The notes below the pieces were generated by a model. The model did no database searches, was not told where the DNA came from, and saw only the letters and a list, made by a program, of their open reading frames with translations. This document shows, in pieces, positions 25,371 through 34,678 of a stretch of 64,000 bases of DNA. Both the position numbers and the translations under genes were made by a program. The DNA is from an uncultured Acetatifactor sp. (GTDB lineage Bacteria > Bacillota > Clostridia > Lachnospirales > Lachnospiraceae). The first letter of the stretch is position 1. Every line of letters starts with the position of its first letter. The stretch spans positions 12,573 to 76,572 of the forward strand of contig CAJUJU010000009.1 of NCBI GenBank assembly GCA_910586835.1. The letters run 5' to 3'.

Positions 25371-25622
25371 TCAATTGGCAGCAGTCTCCAGCCATGCCCG
25401 GTTTTCCGTGCTTTTTCCCCACGCTTCGAGAGCCAGCTCGTATGTGGCGGAAACCTTTTGATCCAGCTTTCTGACCTCCTTTCGCAGCTCTGCCTGCCCC
25501 GCTTTCAGCGCAGAAGTCTCCGACTCCAGCCGGTCAAGCCTGTTCTCCACTCCGTCAAGCCTGACATGAATCGGCTGCAGTAAACCGGCAATCGCCTGTA
25601 AATCCTCATTTGTCAATGCCAT
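25371..25622 (-). CDS. Small coiled-coil protein
   Basis: An 83-residue protein from an ATG at 25622 with GGGAGGTGA 7 bases upstream. A continuous coiled coil (about 15-65, HVRLDGVENRLDRLESETSAL then AELRKEVRKLDQKV) is followed by ALEAWGKSTENRAWL. Small proteins of this shape are common in clostridia and in some phages, but I assign no function. Confidence 0.65.
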   Translation of the reverse strand: MALTNEDLQAIAGLLQPIHVRLDGVENRLDRLESETSALKAGQAELRKEVRKLDQKVSATYELALEAWGKSTENRAWLETAAN

Positions 25623-25724
25623 CCTGCCGTCACCTCCCGTCTTCCTCTTATTTTCCTGACACAAGTATAACATAACAGTAAAATAAAGTCCAATCCAATC
25701 TTCAGTATTTGAATACTTTTTATC

Positions 25725-28445
25725 TTAAAACAATTCCTCCCAGCTACGCAATATCTTCTCACAGGCCTCTGTGTCGATATCGTCCACCGCATCCTTCAGC
25801 TTCTCAAAATACTCTCCCTGAACGCCGCTGTAGGAATGACGGCCCATACGCCCCACAACCTCCTCCATGGCGTCCATATCCAGATTATCCATGGCTTCCT
25901 GCAGCTCACCGAAATATTCTGCAAGCTGGGTCCAATCGGCACGGCCGCCGCTTTCGGACACTGCCTTCTCCTCAAAATACGGAGCCAGCAGCTTCTGATA
26001 ACGGATATACTGATCCAGCAGTGCCGGTGTAGTCTTATGGATCAGCGCCGCCTGACCGGCATTGCCGGCAGCCTCCATACACTCTGCCAGGGAAGCAAGC
26101 TCCAATGCACCGATCTGCCTGGACGAGCTTTTCAGCGCATGTACTTCCGTGGTATACTCCCTCCACTGTTCCTTCTGCTCGTAATTTCGGATCAGATTAT
26201 ACTTCTTCTCAATGACACGGTAATATTCCTTCAGCACGGCCCAAAACAGCTTTTCATTGCCCAGAAGCCGCATGGCCTCCTGCACGTCCAGCCCCTCTAT
26301 GGCAAGCTCGGTATCCTTTTCCTTGCTCCCCGCACCGGTTTCCGCGGCAGCCGAAGGCTCCGTCCTCTCATCCTCCCTGTGACGATTTTTCTGCCGGAGA
26401 ATCTTCTCCTCCGGCAGCCATGCCCGCAGCTTTGACAGTATTACACGAAGCTCAATGGGCTTTGCCACAAAGTCATTCATCCCCTCGCTGAGGAACAGCT
26501 CCTTTGTGCCGTCCATGGCATTGGCCGTCAGCGCTATGATCGGAACCTGCCCGTTTTCCCCCAGCAGTCTCCGGATAATCCGCGTGGTCTCCACACCATC
26601 CAGCTCCGGCATCATATGATCCATAAAGATAATATCATACCGCTTGTCCGTGATCTTCTCCACGGCCTCTTTTCCGCTGAGCGCAGTCTCTATCCTCATA
26701 TTCAAGGGCTCCAGAAGACCGGTGGCCACCGTCAGGTTGATGGCATTGTCATCCACGATCAGCACCTCCGCCTCCGGCGCCGTAAACTCAAAGTCATCCG
26801 TCTGCATCTGGGTAAAGCCCGCATAGGTATCCTCCCCGTGAAAAACACCTGCAAGGCTCAGGGAATACAGCGGTTTTTTCACCACCCGCACGTTGGGCAG
26901 ACTGTAAGATCTCATTGCGCGGAAATTTACCAACACCACCCCTGTGATCTCCGGATGCTCCCTCAGGAAGGAATGTACCTCATCGGTGTACAGCGGCTGT
27001 TCCACAAACAGCCAGCCCGCCTGCATCTGCACAAGTCCGGCAAGCTCCTTCTCCGACCCAAGCCTGCTGTAGACCACACCCATTCTCGGCATGTCGATCT
27101 CCATCTCACCCGCAATATAGCTGCTTTCCACCAGTCCTGCGGCAACCACTTTTCCCTCGGGCCGCCCGATGGACGGTCTGTCCTCCACCACCCTCTGGGG
27201 CACGGAAAAAGAAAAGGTGCTCCCCTTTCCATACACACTGTCAACCCAAATCCTTCCGTGCATCAGCGACACCAGCTGTTTGCTGATGGCAAGCCCCAGT
27301 CCTGTTCCCTCGATGTTGCGGTTGCGCTTGCTGTCAAGCTGCTGGAAGGATTTGAACAGCTTATCCATGTCTTCCTCTTTGATACCGCTTCCCGTGTCCG
27401 ATATGGCCACCTGAAGCTCCACGGTATCCTCCTGTGTCCGCTGAAAATCCACCTTCAGATGAACGTTCCCCGTCCGGGTAAACTTGACCGCGTTATTCGC
27501 AAGGTTTATCATGACCTGCTTGATGCGGATACTGTCTCCGTAAAGCTCAAAGGGAAGATCGGGATTTACATCCAGCGTCAAATCGATTCCCTTATTTCCG
27601 ATGCGGGTCATAATGATATTCACCATGTCGTTCACCAGAGACATGGGTTCATACTCCTCACAGCTGATATCCAGCTTTCCGGATTCTATCTTGGAAAAAT
27701 CCAGGATATCGTTGATAATGGTAAGCAGAGACTGACCGGCTGTCTTGATCTGCCCCAGATAATTTCTGGCCGCCGGTGTCAGCTCCTCCCGCAACGCCAT
27801 CTCCGCCATGCCGATGACCGCGTTCATGGGCGTGCGTATCTCATGGCTCATGTTTGCCAGGAAGTCCGACTTCATCTTGGAAGCTTTCTGCAGCTCCAGA
27901 TTCTTCAGGTAAATCTGGTGCTTGCTCATGGCAATCTCCGAGATGACCTTGGCCACGGAATAAATGGAGGCAACCGCCCTGTCGATGGTAAGTTTATCCA
28001 CAATCCGGACTCTTCCGGCCGCCTCCACAAGCTCATCCGGATCCACGCCAAGCTCGGAGGCCGTTCTGCGCACCTTTTCCTCCTCTATCTTCACGGTCAG
28101 AACCTGACCGCCGATAAAGCAGCCCACCATCTGTTCCCCCGCCATGATGGGGGCGGCAAAATCCACCAGTCCCGCATGGCAGAAATAGGCGCAGGAGGCT
28201 CCCGCCCTCAGCGCCTTCTCCGCTCCCAGCCGGTCACACTTTTCACAGCGGTGACGGCCAAGCTCCGTACTGCGGCAGTATTTCATACAGAAATCGGAAA
28301 AACGGGTGCCCTTCGTGATGGCGATACCGTTTCTGTCCGTGGTCAGGGTAGCCATCCCCGTCATCAGGGAAAAGGCATCCTGTATCCGCTGCAGCATATC
28401 TATCTCTATCAGATCGGTTATATTCAGCTCCTCAATGATCTCCAA
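25725..28445 (-). CDS. PocR-domain hybrid sensor histidine kinase
   Basis: A 906-residue kinase with no transmembrane segment, so cytoplasmic. An N-terminal PocR-type ligand-binding domain (about 10-175) has cysteines at 53, 57, 67, 70, 85 and 89 that could bind a metal or Fe-S centre. The HisKA domain has the phospho-histidine H201 in MSHEIRTPMN, followed by HATPase_c (NLANNAVKF, SDTGSGI, GTGLGLAIS). A degenerate receiver-like segment, a true receiver (VLIVDDNAINL, FMDHMMPELDGVE) and a C-terminal Hpt domain (EVHALKSSSRQIGA) complete a phosphorelay. The start is a TTG at 28445 with AGGTGA upstream. It follows the two-receiver regulator by 15 bases, its likely partner. Confidence 0.88.
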   Translation of the reverse strand: MEIIEELNITDLIEIDMLQRIQDAFSLMTGMATLTTDRNGIAITKGTRFSDFCMKYCRSTELGRHRCEKCDRLGAEKALRAGASCAYFCHAGLVDFAAPIMAGEQMVGCFIGGQVLTVKIEEEKVRRTASELGVDPDELVEAAGRVRIVDKLTIDRAVASIYSVAKVISEIAMSKHQIYLKNLELQKASKMKSDFLANMSHEIRTPMNAVIGMAEMALREELTPAARNYLGQIKTAGQSLLTIINDILDFSKIESGKLDISCEEYEPMSLVNDMVNIIMTRIGNKGIDLTLDVNPDLPFELYGDSIRIKQVMINLANNAVKFTRTGNVHLKVDFQRTQEDTVELQVAISDTGSGIKEEDMDKLFKSFQQLDSKRNRNIEGTGLGLAISKQLVSLMHGRIWVDSVYGKGSTFSFSVPQRVVEDRPSIGRPEGKVVAAGLVESSYIAGEMEIDMPRMGVVYSRLGSEKELAGLVQMQAGWLFVEQPLYTDEVHSFLREHPEITGVVLVNFRAMRSYSLPNVRVVKKPLYSLSLAGVFHGEDTYAGFTQMQTDDFEFTAPEAEVLIVDDNAINLTVATGLLEPLNMRIETALSGKEAVEKITDKRYDIIFMDHMMPELDGVETTRIIRRLLGENGQVPIIALTANAMDGTKELFLSEGMNDFVAKPIELRVILSKLRAWLPEEKILRQKNRHREDERTEPSAAAETGAGSKEKDTELAIEGLDVQEAMRLLGNEKLFWAVLKEYYRVIEKKYNLIRNYEQKEQWREYTTEVHALKSSSRQIGALELASLAECMEAAGNAGQAALIHKTTPALLDQYIRYQKLLAPYFEEKAVSESGGRADWTQLAEYFGELQEAMDNLDMDAMEEVVGRMGRHSYSGVQGEYFEKLKDAVDDIDTEACEKILRSWEELF

Positions 28446-28460
28446 ATGTCACCTCTCCTC

Positions 28461-29321
28461 TCAGCCAAGGATCCCCTTTATGGTTGAGGACAGCTTTTCC
28501 ATATCCACGGGCTTCAGCAGATAGCCCTGAGGCTTCATGGAAAGCACCTCCGTGATCTTGCTCTTTTCCGTGACCCCCGTGAGAAATACCACCGGAAGAT
28601 CCTTCGTCTTCTCCATGCTCCGTATCTTTCCAAAGACCACGGAACCGTTTTCCACCGGCATCTCATAGTCCAGCAGCACCAGATCCGTCTCCTTTGTCTC
28701 CAGAAATTTCATGGCAACCTTGCCGCTGATCGCAGTGGCCACATCATAGCGCTCCGCAAGATATCCCTTCAGCAGCTTCAGGATACTGCTGTCGTCATCA
28801 ATCACCAGAATATGCTTTCTGCGCTCTCCTTCCGCCTCCTTTGCAGCCTCTATAGCCTCCTCTTTCCTGGCCGCCTCCTCCAGAAGCCTTCTGGCACGCT
28901 CTGCCTCTTCCTGACGGCGCAGCCTCGCCGTCTCCCTCTCCTGCTTCTTCTTCCTGTCTTCCAGCATCTCCGAGATGGAAAGCGAAATCTTCTGAGCCGT
29001 AATGGGTCTACGGAGCACCAGGGGCTCCAGATGGGGTGCGACCAGCGCAAACTGTTCGCAGTCCTCGGCTTCTCCGATCACCACCAGCGGAATCTCCTGC
29101 TCCGCAATTTTCCTCTGCACATTCGCAAACCGCTTCATGTCGTCCGGCTTCTCCCCGTAAATGCAGTAGACAAACACGTCGGGCTGTATGTATTTCAGAT
29201 GGTTCATAATGTCGTCATATCGCTCGGAGGTATTGATACATTCAAAGATAAAATCCATGTAAGTAAAAAACTCGTTGATGATTGTTCTGTTGTTCCCGGT
29301 GAGCAAAGCCCGATATCTCAT
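28461..29321 (-). CDS. Response regulator with two receiver-like domains
   Basis: A 286-residue protein without a DNA-binding or enzymatic output domain. Residues 1-120 form a receiver-like fold (YIQPDVFVYCIYG, with D48 in the phospho-acceptor position but no N-terminal acidic pair). A charged coiled coil follows (about 122-168, ERETARLRRQEEAERARRLL). The C-terminal part (169-286) is a complete receiver: ILVIDDDSSI, D218 in LVLLDYEMP, Thr in VVFLTGV and Lys in YLLKPVD. ATG with AAGGAGGGA upstream. It precedes the hybrid kinase and follows the MFS/spermidine-synthase fusion. The output must be protein-protein interaction. Confidence 0.85.
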   Translation of the reverse strand: MRYRALLTGNNRTIINEFFTYMDFIFECINTSERYDDIMNHLKYIQPDVFVYCIYGEKPDDMKRFANVQRKIAEQEIPLVVIGEAEDCEQFALVAPHLEPLVLRRPITAQKISLSISEMLEDRKKKQERETARLRRQEEAERARRLLEEAARKEEAIEAAKEAEGERRKHILVIDDDSSILKLLKGYLAERYDVATAISGKVAMKFLETKETDLVLLDYEMPVENGSVVFGKIRSMEKTKDLPVVFLTGVTEKSKITEVLSMKPQGYLLKPVDMEKLSSTIKGILG

Positions 29322-29353
29322 ACTGTTCCCTCCTTTTGGCCGTCTTGCCGCTT

Positions 29354-30955
29354 CTACAGGGCATCCAGTACGCCCTGTATCCCCTGTTCCTCATAGATCT
29401 GCCTGTACCATGCGACCTCATCCCGGATCAGTTCATCGATCACCTGCATTCCCAACAGCTCCACCGGAGCCTTATCGTCCGTCATGACCAGGCCCCCCGC
29501 CTCATAGCGCTCCAGCCCTCCAGAGACAGATGCAAGCAGCTCCGACAATCCCCGATCCCGGGTATCTTCCAGCCGTTTCTCCAGATTGAAAATCATATCC
29601 GGGTTGTCGGAGGCAAACAGTTCCCGGTTGGTGGAGCCTCTCACATCCACGGTGTAAACCTGCCCGAACACACTGCCGATGGTGTCGGCCAGATGCCTGT
29701 TGATGCTTCCCTCGCCGCTGCCCCGCATGTTCATATTGACCACCATCACGCCGTCCTCTGCCAAATGCTCTTTCACCAACGTAAAAAACTCCACGGAGGA
29801 CATCTGAAAGGGAATTGTGATATCCTGATAGGCATCCACCATGATTACATCATAGGTTTCCTCCACCGCGTTGAGATAAGCCCTGCCGTCGTAAGTAGTC
29901 ACCTTCACATCCGCCGGCAGACGGAAATATTCCCGGGCAAGCTCCGTGATCTTCCCGTCGATCTCCACGCCCTCGATCTCCATCTCCCCGAAATAACTGC
30001 GGCACTGGGATGCGTAGGTGCCCGTTCCCATGCCCAGGATCAAGACCCTGCAGTCCGCCGGCTGTTCCTTCCCGGCCATCAGCGGAGCCGCCATGGCATA
30101 ATCGTAGTACATGCCGGTGAGTCCTCCTTCCTTCATAAGGACAGACTGCACCCCAAACAGCACATTGGTAGACAATATCACGTTTCTGTCATTTTCCCTG
30201 ACCTGCAGATAATTGTAGACGGACTCTCCCTCATAGGCCAGATCCGCCTCCCAGAAGGCAAAGCTGTCTGACCTGCCCGTAAAACAACACAGAACAAAGA
30301 TCAAAACCGCAGCCACCCCACCTGCCCTGCCTCTTTTTGCGCTGACAAAATAGATCAGGGACAAGACCAGCAGAATGCCCGCAAAAATCAGAAAGGTGAC
30401 GGAGGTTCCCACCGCCGGAATGGAGAGAAAGGTTGGCACAAAAGTACCGATGATGCTCCCCACCGTGTTAAAAGCCCCCAGGGTTCCCACCACCCTGCCG
30501 CTGTCCGCCAGACTGTCTACGGAATACTTGGCAAGAGAGGGCGTCACCGTCCCCAGCAGAAACAAGGGGAATACAAATATGACCATACAGGCCGCGAACG
30601 CCGCCCAGATGAGAAAGTTCGTGCTCACCGTAAAAATCAGAAGCGCGGAGATTCCCAGCACAATATATTTACCCACCACCGGAATGGCGGCAATCCACAC
30701 CGCGGCGATCAGAATCCTGCGGTACAGCCTGTCAGGATCCGGCTTTTTATCCGCGCTTCGCCCGCCGTACACGTTTCCCAGCGCCATGGCGATCATGATG
30801 GTTCCTATGATGATGGTCCAGACAATCTGAGACGAACTGAAGTAGGGGGCAAGGAGCCTGCTGGCTCCAAGCTCCACCGCCATCACGGACATGCCCGCAA
30901 AAAATTCAGTCAGGTATAAAAACAGTTTATTCTTTAAAACCGGTGTTTGATCCAT
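29354..30955 (-). CDS. Fused MFS-like / spermidine synthase-like protein
   Basis: A 533-residue protein. The N-terminal half (about 10-225) has six or seven transmembrane segments of the MFS-like SpeE-fusion type (LTEFFAGMSVMAVELGASRLLAPYF is the family hallmark). The C-terminal half (about 240-480) is a spermidine-synthase-like Rossmann domain with LILGMGTGTYASQC, VEIDGKI and DVIMVDAYQ. Whether it makes a polyamine is uncertain, because many such fusions lack clear substrate residues. It lies 7 bases after tldE within the operon. Confidence 0.85.
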   Translation of the reverse strand: MDQTPVLKNKLFLYLTEFFAGMSVMAVELGASRLLAPYFSSSQIVWTIIIGTIMIAMALGNVYGGRSADKKPDPDRLYRRILIAAVWIAAIPVVGKYIVLGISALLIFTVSTNFLIWAAFAACMVIFVFPLFLLGTVTPSLAKYSVDSLADSGRVVGTLGAFNTVGSIIGTFVPTFLSIPAVGTSVTFLIFAGILLVLSLIYFVSAKRGRAGGVAAVLIFVLCCFTGRSDSFAFWEADLAYEGESVYNYLQVRENDRNVILSTNVLFGVQSVLMKEGGLTGMYYDYAMAAPLMAGKEQPADCRVLILGMGTGTYASQCRSYFGEMEIEGVEIDGKITELAREYFRLPADVKVTTYDGRAYLNAVEETYDVIMVDAYQDITIPFQMSSVEFFTLVKEHLAEDGVMVVNMNMRGSGEGSINRHLADTIGSVFGQVYTVDVRGSTNRELFASDNPDMIFNLEKRLEDTRDRGLSELLASVSGGLERYEAGGLVMTDDKAPVELLGMQVIDELIRDEVAWYRQIYEEQGIQGVLDAL

Positions 30956-30962
30956 ATCCGCT

Positions 30963-32189
30963 TCAATCCCTCTGCAGTTTCATTTTTACCACCAGCCTGC
31001 GTTCCCCCTCATAGGGCCTGTCGGAGGAAAGGCCGACAAAATTCTTTCCGAAAATATCATATATGTTTCCGGAGACCCCAAACTCCGGCAGCCTGCCCAC
31101 CAGCCTGCCGTCCCGATAGAGAAAGGCCGTCTGTACGGGAGAGGCAAAATCTCCTTCACCGGTAAAATCGCCGCCGCTCATAAAGGTAACATAGATTCCG
31201 TCCCCCGCTCCGATCAGTTCCCGCAGCGTCCGGTCTGAAGGCTCCACGGCAAAACACATATCGCCGTTGGAAGGCACGCTGTCGTATGCGCCTGCGGCGG
31301 TAGCCGTATTCTCATAGCCGAATTCCTTCTCCAGCTTTTTGTCCGCGTAGGGCCGAAGCAGCACGCCGTTTCGGATCAGATCGCATCTGTCCTCCGCGCA
31401 GGTACTCCCCTCCACATCAAAAAAGGCAGTGTTCAGATTATCCTTCCCCCGGTCCACATAGAAGGAAAAGCCATCGTCAAACACTTTTTCCCCCAGCTTG
31501 CCGTTGAAGAAGGAAGTGCCGTCCCCAAAGGACTGCGCATCCAGATGCTCGATCAGAAAGCCGCCAAACTGCAGGGGATTCACGATCAGCGGCAGTTCCC
31601 CGCCCTCCGGAAGCGGCACCTGATTCAAGAACGCATCCAGGTGCTCCCTGGCTTCCCTCAAAAACCGATCTCTTTCAAAATCCCTGCTCACATAGACCAG
31701 CGCATCATCCATGATATTGACGGAGTCCACATGCTTTACCAACAGCTCCATGCTCAGATACCTGTCGCTGCAGACCAGCTCCGTTCCCGCATCGTTCACA
31801 AGCTCTGTGCCTGACTCCGCCAACCGTATTTTGTTGCCGAAGATAATCTGGGGATACTCCTTCTTCAGGATGCCCAGCACCTCCTCCGCCTCCTTCAAAA
31901 AGCGGTCGTTGTCCTCCACGGAAAAGCTGCCGCACTCGTAGTGCTCCTTCCGCTTTTTGCCCGCCGTTGCCTCCGCCTCATAGGGGATTCCAAGCTTCAG
32001 ATTCTCCGCCGCCTGGTTCATCAGCTCCCCGTCCGCCTCACCCAACTTTCCCGCCACGCCGATACAGCCGTTTTCGTAAACCCGGCAGGCACTCTTCGTA
32101 ATACTCTTTCTGATCACCGAGGTAATCTCCCCGTTTGTCACGCTGAGATTAATCTGTCTGCTTTTTTCCGTATATTTTTCCTGAACCAT
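30963..32189 (-). CDS. TldE/PmbA-family protein
   Basis: A 408-residue subunit of the TldD/TldE metalloprotease. It lacks the zinc-binding HExxxH, as TldE does, and has the C-terminal fold with GGDFTGEGDFASPVQ, PEFGVSGNIYDIFGKNFV and a glycine-rich turn. The N-terminal domain carries ACRVYENGCIGVAGKLGE. The TldDE heterodimer degrades unfolded peptides and processes some ribosomal peptides such as microcin B17. It follows tldD by 46 bases. Confidence 0.85.
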   Translation of the reverse strand: MVQEKYTEKSRQINLSVTNGEITSVIRKSITKSACRVYENGCIGVAGKLGEADGELMNQAAENLKLGIPYEAEATAGKKRKEHYECGSFSVEDNDRFLKEAEEVLGILKKEYPQIIFGNKIRLAESGTELVNDAGTELVCSDRYLSMELLVKHVDSVNIMDDALVYVSRDFERDRFLREAREHLDAFLNQVPLPEGGELPLIVNPLQFGGFLIEHLDAQSFGDGTSFFNGKLGEKVFDDGFSFYVDRGKDNLNTAFFDVEGSTCAEDRCDLIRNGVLLRPYADKKLEKEFGYENTATAAGAYDSVPSNGDMCFAVEPSDRTLRELIGAGDGIYVTFMSGGDFTGEGDFASPVQTAFLYRDGRLVGRLPEFGVSGNIYDIFGKNFVGLSSDRPYEGERRLVVKMKLQRD

Positions 32190-32235
32190 ATTTATACTCC
32201 TTTGCGCACTTAATGCTCTGCTGTCCCAAATCAGG

Positions 32236-33573
32236 TTATTGTACCGTAAGATGCTTCACCCGCATGTAAGGGCCGCCCATTCCCACCCGCAGGGGATACT
32301 GTTCCATCTTGCCGCACCCGCCCAGCGAAAAGGAATAAAATTCAAATTCTCTGGAAACCCCGTCGATCTCATGGAGCGTTCCCATGACGTTTCCCGTCAC
32401 CACCGAGATCTTCACCGGCTCCGCAATCCGGCCCTCCCGGATCATATACGCCTTGTTAGGCGCAATGGTAAAGGTACTCATACCGGAACCGTGATTGAAA
32501 TCCATAATAAAGATTCCCTTCTCCACACCTGCAATCAGTTCTTCCTTTGTGCTCTCTCCTCCCTCCACATAGGTGGATGTCATCCGCACAATGGGCTCAA
32601 ACTGAAAATCCACAGCCCTGGCATTTCCTGTGGGCTGCTCCTCCAGAGCCGCCGCAGTCATGGCGCTGTGCAGACGCCCGGACAAAATTCCGTCCCTGAT
32701 CAGGTAGGTCTTTTTGGCCCGTGTACCCTCATCGTCAAAGGGAACATACCCGGAACCCTCCTCCAGTCCCGTGTCCACGATATTCAGAAGCTCCGCGCCC
32801 ACCCTGGTTCCGATGGCCCACTCCCGCTTCATGTTCTCGTCTCCCACCATAAAATCGGACTCGCTCTTATGCCCGAAGCTCTCATGGGCAAACACCCCTG
32901 TCACCATGGGAGAAAAAATGCAGGTATACTCTCCGGGCTCCACAGGCACGGCATTCTCATTGTATACAATATCCTCCCTGATCTCGGCCTCCAGCTCCTC
33001 CACATGGCCGGCCAACTCCTCAAAGCGCATATAATAAAAGTCTTTTCTGCCGTAAAAGGGCTTATCCTCCTTCATCAGAACATATCTGGGGGCGATACAA
33101 CAGTTCTGGGTGTCAAAGGTCACATCACAGCCCTTGCTGGATATAATATGCTTCTCCGTGTGATTATCCATATAATACACCTTCCAGCTCTGGATCTCGC
33201 CGTGAGCCTCCAGGCACTTGCAGTACTCCTCCATCGCCGTCAGCTTATCCCGGTTCGGCACCCTGCTCAGGTCACAGTCCTGATACCGAAGCTGCGTCTC
33301 CCTGTTCACCTCGTACTTTGCCACCACCGGATCCTCCTGGATCTGTGGGCAGGGCACGGCCATCCGGGCCAATGCGTCGATCTCCTCCTGCACCTTCTCA
33401 AGCTCCGTGGTGGAACTGATATACCATCTTCTGCCGTCGTAGAGCCGGATAATAACTCCCTGCTCCTTCTTTGTCTTGTTCTGCTTCAGTACTCCCTTCT
33501 CGATCATGATCGCCGTGGAAACTACTTTCTCTTCCCTTACATCCGTGTAAAACCCCTCCGGAAACCGATACAT
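32236..33573 (-). CDS. tldD: TldD-family metalloprotease subunit
   Basis: A 445-residue protein with the zinc motif in VFAHESFGHKSESDFM (HExxxH followed by a downstream acidic residue) near residue 240. Flanking TldD signatures are EGSGYVPFDDEGTRAKKTYLIRDG and GRLHSAMTAAAL. The C-terminal cysteine-containing end (SLGGCGKMEQYPLRVGMGGPYMR) is also family-like. The ATG at 33573 follows AGAGGT; an upstream frame to 33609 has no better site. It heads the tldD-tldE-MFS/SpeE-regulator-kinase run and has a strong promoter. No small ribosomal-peptide precursor was found next to it. Confidence 0.88.
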   Translation of the reverse strand: MYRFPEGFYTDVREEKVVSTAIMIEKGVLKQNKTKKEQGVIIRLYDGRRWYISSTTELEKVQEEIDALARMAVPCPQIQEDPVVAKYEVNRETQLRYQDCDLSRVPNRDKLTAMEEYCKCLEAHGEIQSWKVYYMDNHTEKHIISSKGCDVTFDTQNCCIAPRYVLMKEDKPFYGRKDFYYMRFEELAGHVEELEAEIREDIVYNENAVPVEPGEYTCIFSPMVTGVFAHESFGHKSESDFMVGDENMKREWAIGTRVGAELLNIVDTGLEEGSGYVPFDDEGTRAKKTYLIRDGILSGRLHSAMTAAALEEQPTGNARAVDFQFEPIVRMTSTYVEGGESTKEELIAGVEKGIFIMDFNHGSGMSTFTIAPNKAYMIREGRIAEPVKISVVTGNVMGTLHEIDGVSREFEFYSFSLGGCGKMEQYPLRVGMGGPYMRVKHLTVQ

Positions 33574-33663
33574 ACCGCTACCTCTTTTCCGCGTCGGGCA
33601 CCCTGCCAAATGCCGCGGTAACTCTGCCCTTCGCCTGTATTCTGAACCTGTGCTTCACACTTC

Positions 33664-33692
33664 ATTATAGGGTATGCACCGGCTATGTGCAA
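33664..33692 (-). promoter_or_regulatory. Sigma-A promoter of tldD operon
   Basis: On the minus strand, TTGCAC (33687-33692), 17 bases, TATAAT (33664-33669). It is a near-consensus promoter whose leader is about 85 bases before the tldD ATG. The spacer includes a short GGTGCATACC imperfect dyad. Confidence 0.75.
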
Positions 33693-33702
33693 GCCGTTTT
33701 CC

Positions 33703-34470
33703 CTACTTTATACAGTTTACCACAAGGATTGCGGTTCCCAGCACGGCCAGCACCACGCCTGTGGCACGGTTTAACACCACGGCGCTTGCCCGGTTGGCAA
33801 ATCTGGCCGCAATCCTCGCCCACAGCAGCGTGGACGCCACACAGAACAGCAGACACCGCAAATCCGGCATACCCCCGATGGCGAAATGACTGACTGCCCC
33901 CGTCAGCGCCGTGAAGGTCATGATAAACACACTGGTGCCCACCGCCGTCTTCAGCTCATAGCCCAGGACACCGGTGAGAAGCAGAAGCATCATCATACCG
34001 CCGCCTGCGCCGATAAAGCCGCAGATGGATCCCACCACGGCGCCGCTTACCGCGGACTGCAGGAATCGCTTCCCCGTGTCGGCCCGCTCCATGGCCTCCC
34101 TTGTAGTCATCACCGGCCTGACAATGAACTTAATCCCCAGCAGCAATGTCATGAACACGGAAAAGCTCCCCATGGTGGTATTCGGAACCTTGCTGGCTGC
34201 CCAGCTTCCAAGCAGGGTAAACACCAGAACGGTAACCATCATCACGAGACCGTTCCGAATGTCCAGATTTTTGTTTTTTCCATAGGTGTAAGCGCTGACG
34301 GCGCTGGCCAGGACATCACTGGCCAGGGCAATGCCCACCGCCTCATAGGCGGGAAGCCCCAGAAAAGCGATCAGCATGGGACTGATCACGGCAGCCGCGC
34401 TCATGCCCGCAAAACCGGTGCCCAGCCCGGCCCCAAGCCCCGCCAGAAAACAGATTATAAAAGTAAACAT
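33703..34470 (-). CDS. TauE/SafE (TSUP) family permease
   Basis: A 255-residue integral membrane protein with about eight transmembrane segments and internal duplication: both halves carry GAGLGTGFAGMSAAAVISPMLIA-like and VGSICGFIGAGGGMMMLLLL motifs typical of TSUP transporters. Members move sulfite, sulfoacetate or other organosulfur anions; the substrate here cannot be read. ATG with AAGGAGG upstream. Monocistronic, divergent from the SGNH hydrolase. Confidence 0.88.
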   Translation of the reverse strand: MFTFIICFLAGLGAGLGTGFAGMSAAAVISPMLIAFLGLPAYEAVGIALASDVLASAVSAYTYGKNKNLDIRNGLVMMVTVLVFTLLGSWAASKVPNTTMGSFSVFMTLLLGIKFIVRPVMTTREAMERADTGKRFLQSAVSGAVVGSICGFIGAGGGMMMLLLLTGVLGYELKTAVGTSVFIMTFTALTGAVSHFAIGGMPDLRCLLFCVASTLLWARIAARFANRASAVVLNRATGVVLAVLGTAILVVNCIK

Positions 34471-34524
34471 TTTGATTCATCCTCCTTCACACAACCGTAA
34501 ATTTTCTTCTGAATATGTCAAACC

Positions 34525-34552
34525 ATTTTACCTCAAAAAAAGAACCTGTCAA
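34525..34552 (-). promoter_or_regulatory. Promoter of TSUP permease
   Basis: On the minus strand, TTGACA (34547-34552), 16 bases, TAAAAT (34525-34530), about 55 bases before the ATG. Confidence 0.65.
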
Positions 34553-34575
34553 GAAAAAGATATCCCGCCCGGTAC

Positions 34576-34604
34576 TTGTCCCTCTGCCCGAAGCGCTGTA
34601 TACT
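34576..34604 (+). promoter_or_regulatory. Promoter of SGNH hydrolase
   Basis: TTGTCC (34576-34581), 17 bases, TATACT (34599-34604). A perfect 7-bp inverted repeat GGACGGC/GCCGTCC (34626-34632 and 34641-34647) lies in the leader, ahead of the AGGAGG ribosome site. Confidence 0.6.
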
Positions 34605-34678
34605 GTATAATGGATTTCGGAATTCGGACGGCGCCGGAAAGCCGTCCCTGAAAGATTCCCCCGCAGGAGGTTACTGAA

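Noticed and set aside
23078..25474. Plus-strand frame of about 798 codons over two minus-strand genes
   Set aside because: It is rich in His, Arg and Pro, as antisense translations are, and crosses three well-supported minus-strand genes.
26616..28487. Plus-strand frame of about 623 codons over the hybrid kinase
   Set aside because: The minus strand has a complete kinase with all motifs; the plus frame has none.
33670..33686. Dyad in the tldD promoter spacer as an operator
   Set aside because: The GGTGCATACC repeat is short and imperfect, with no candidate regulator nearby.
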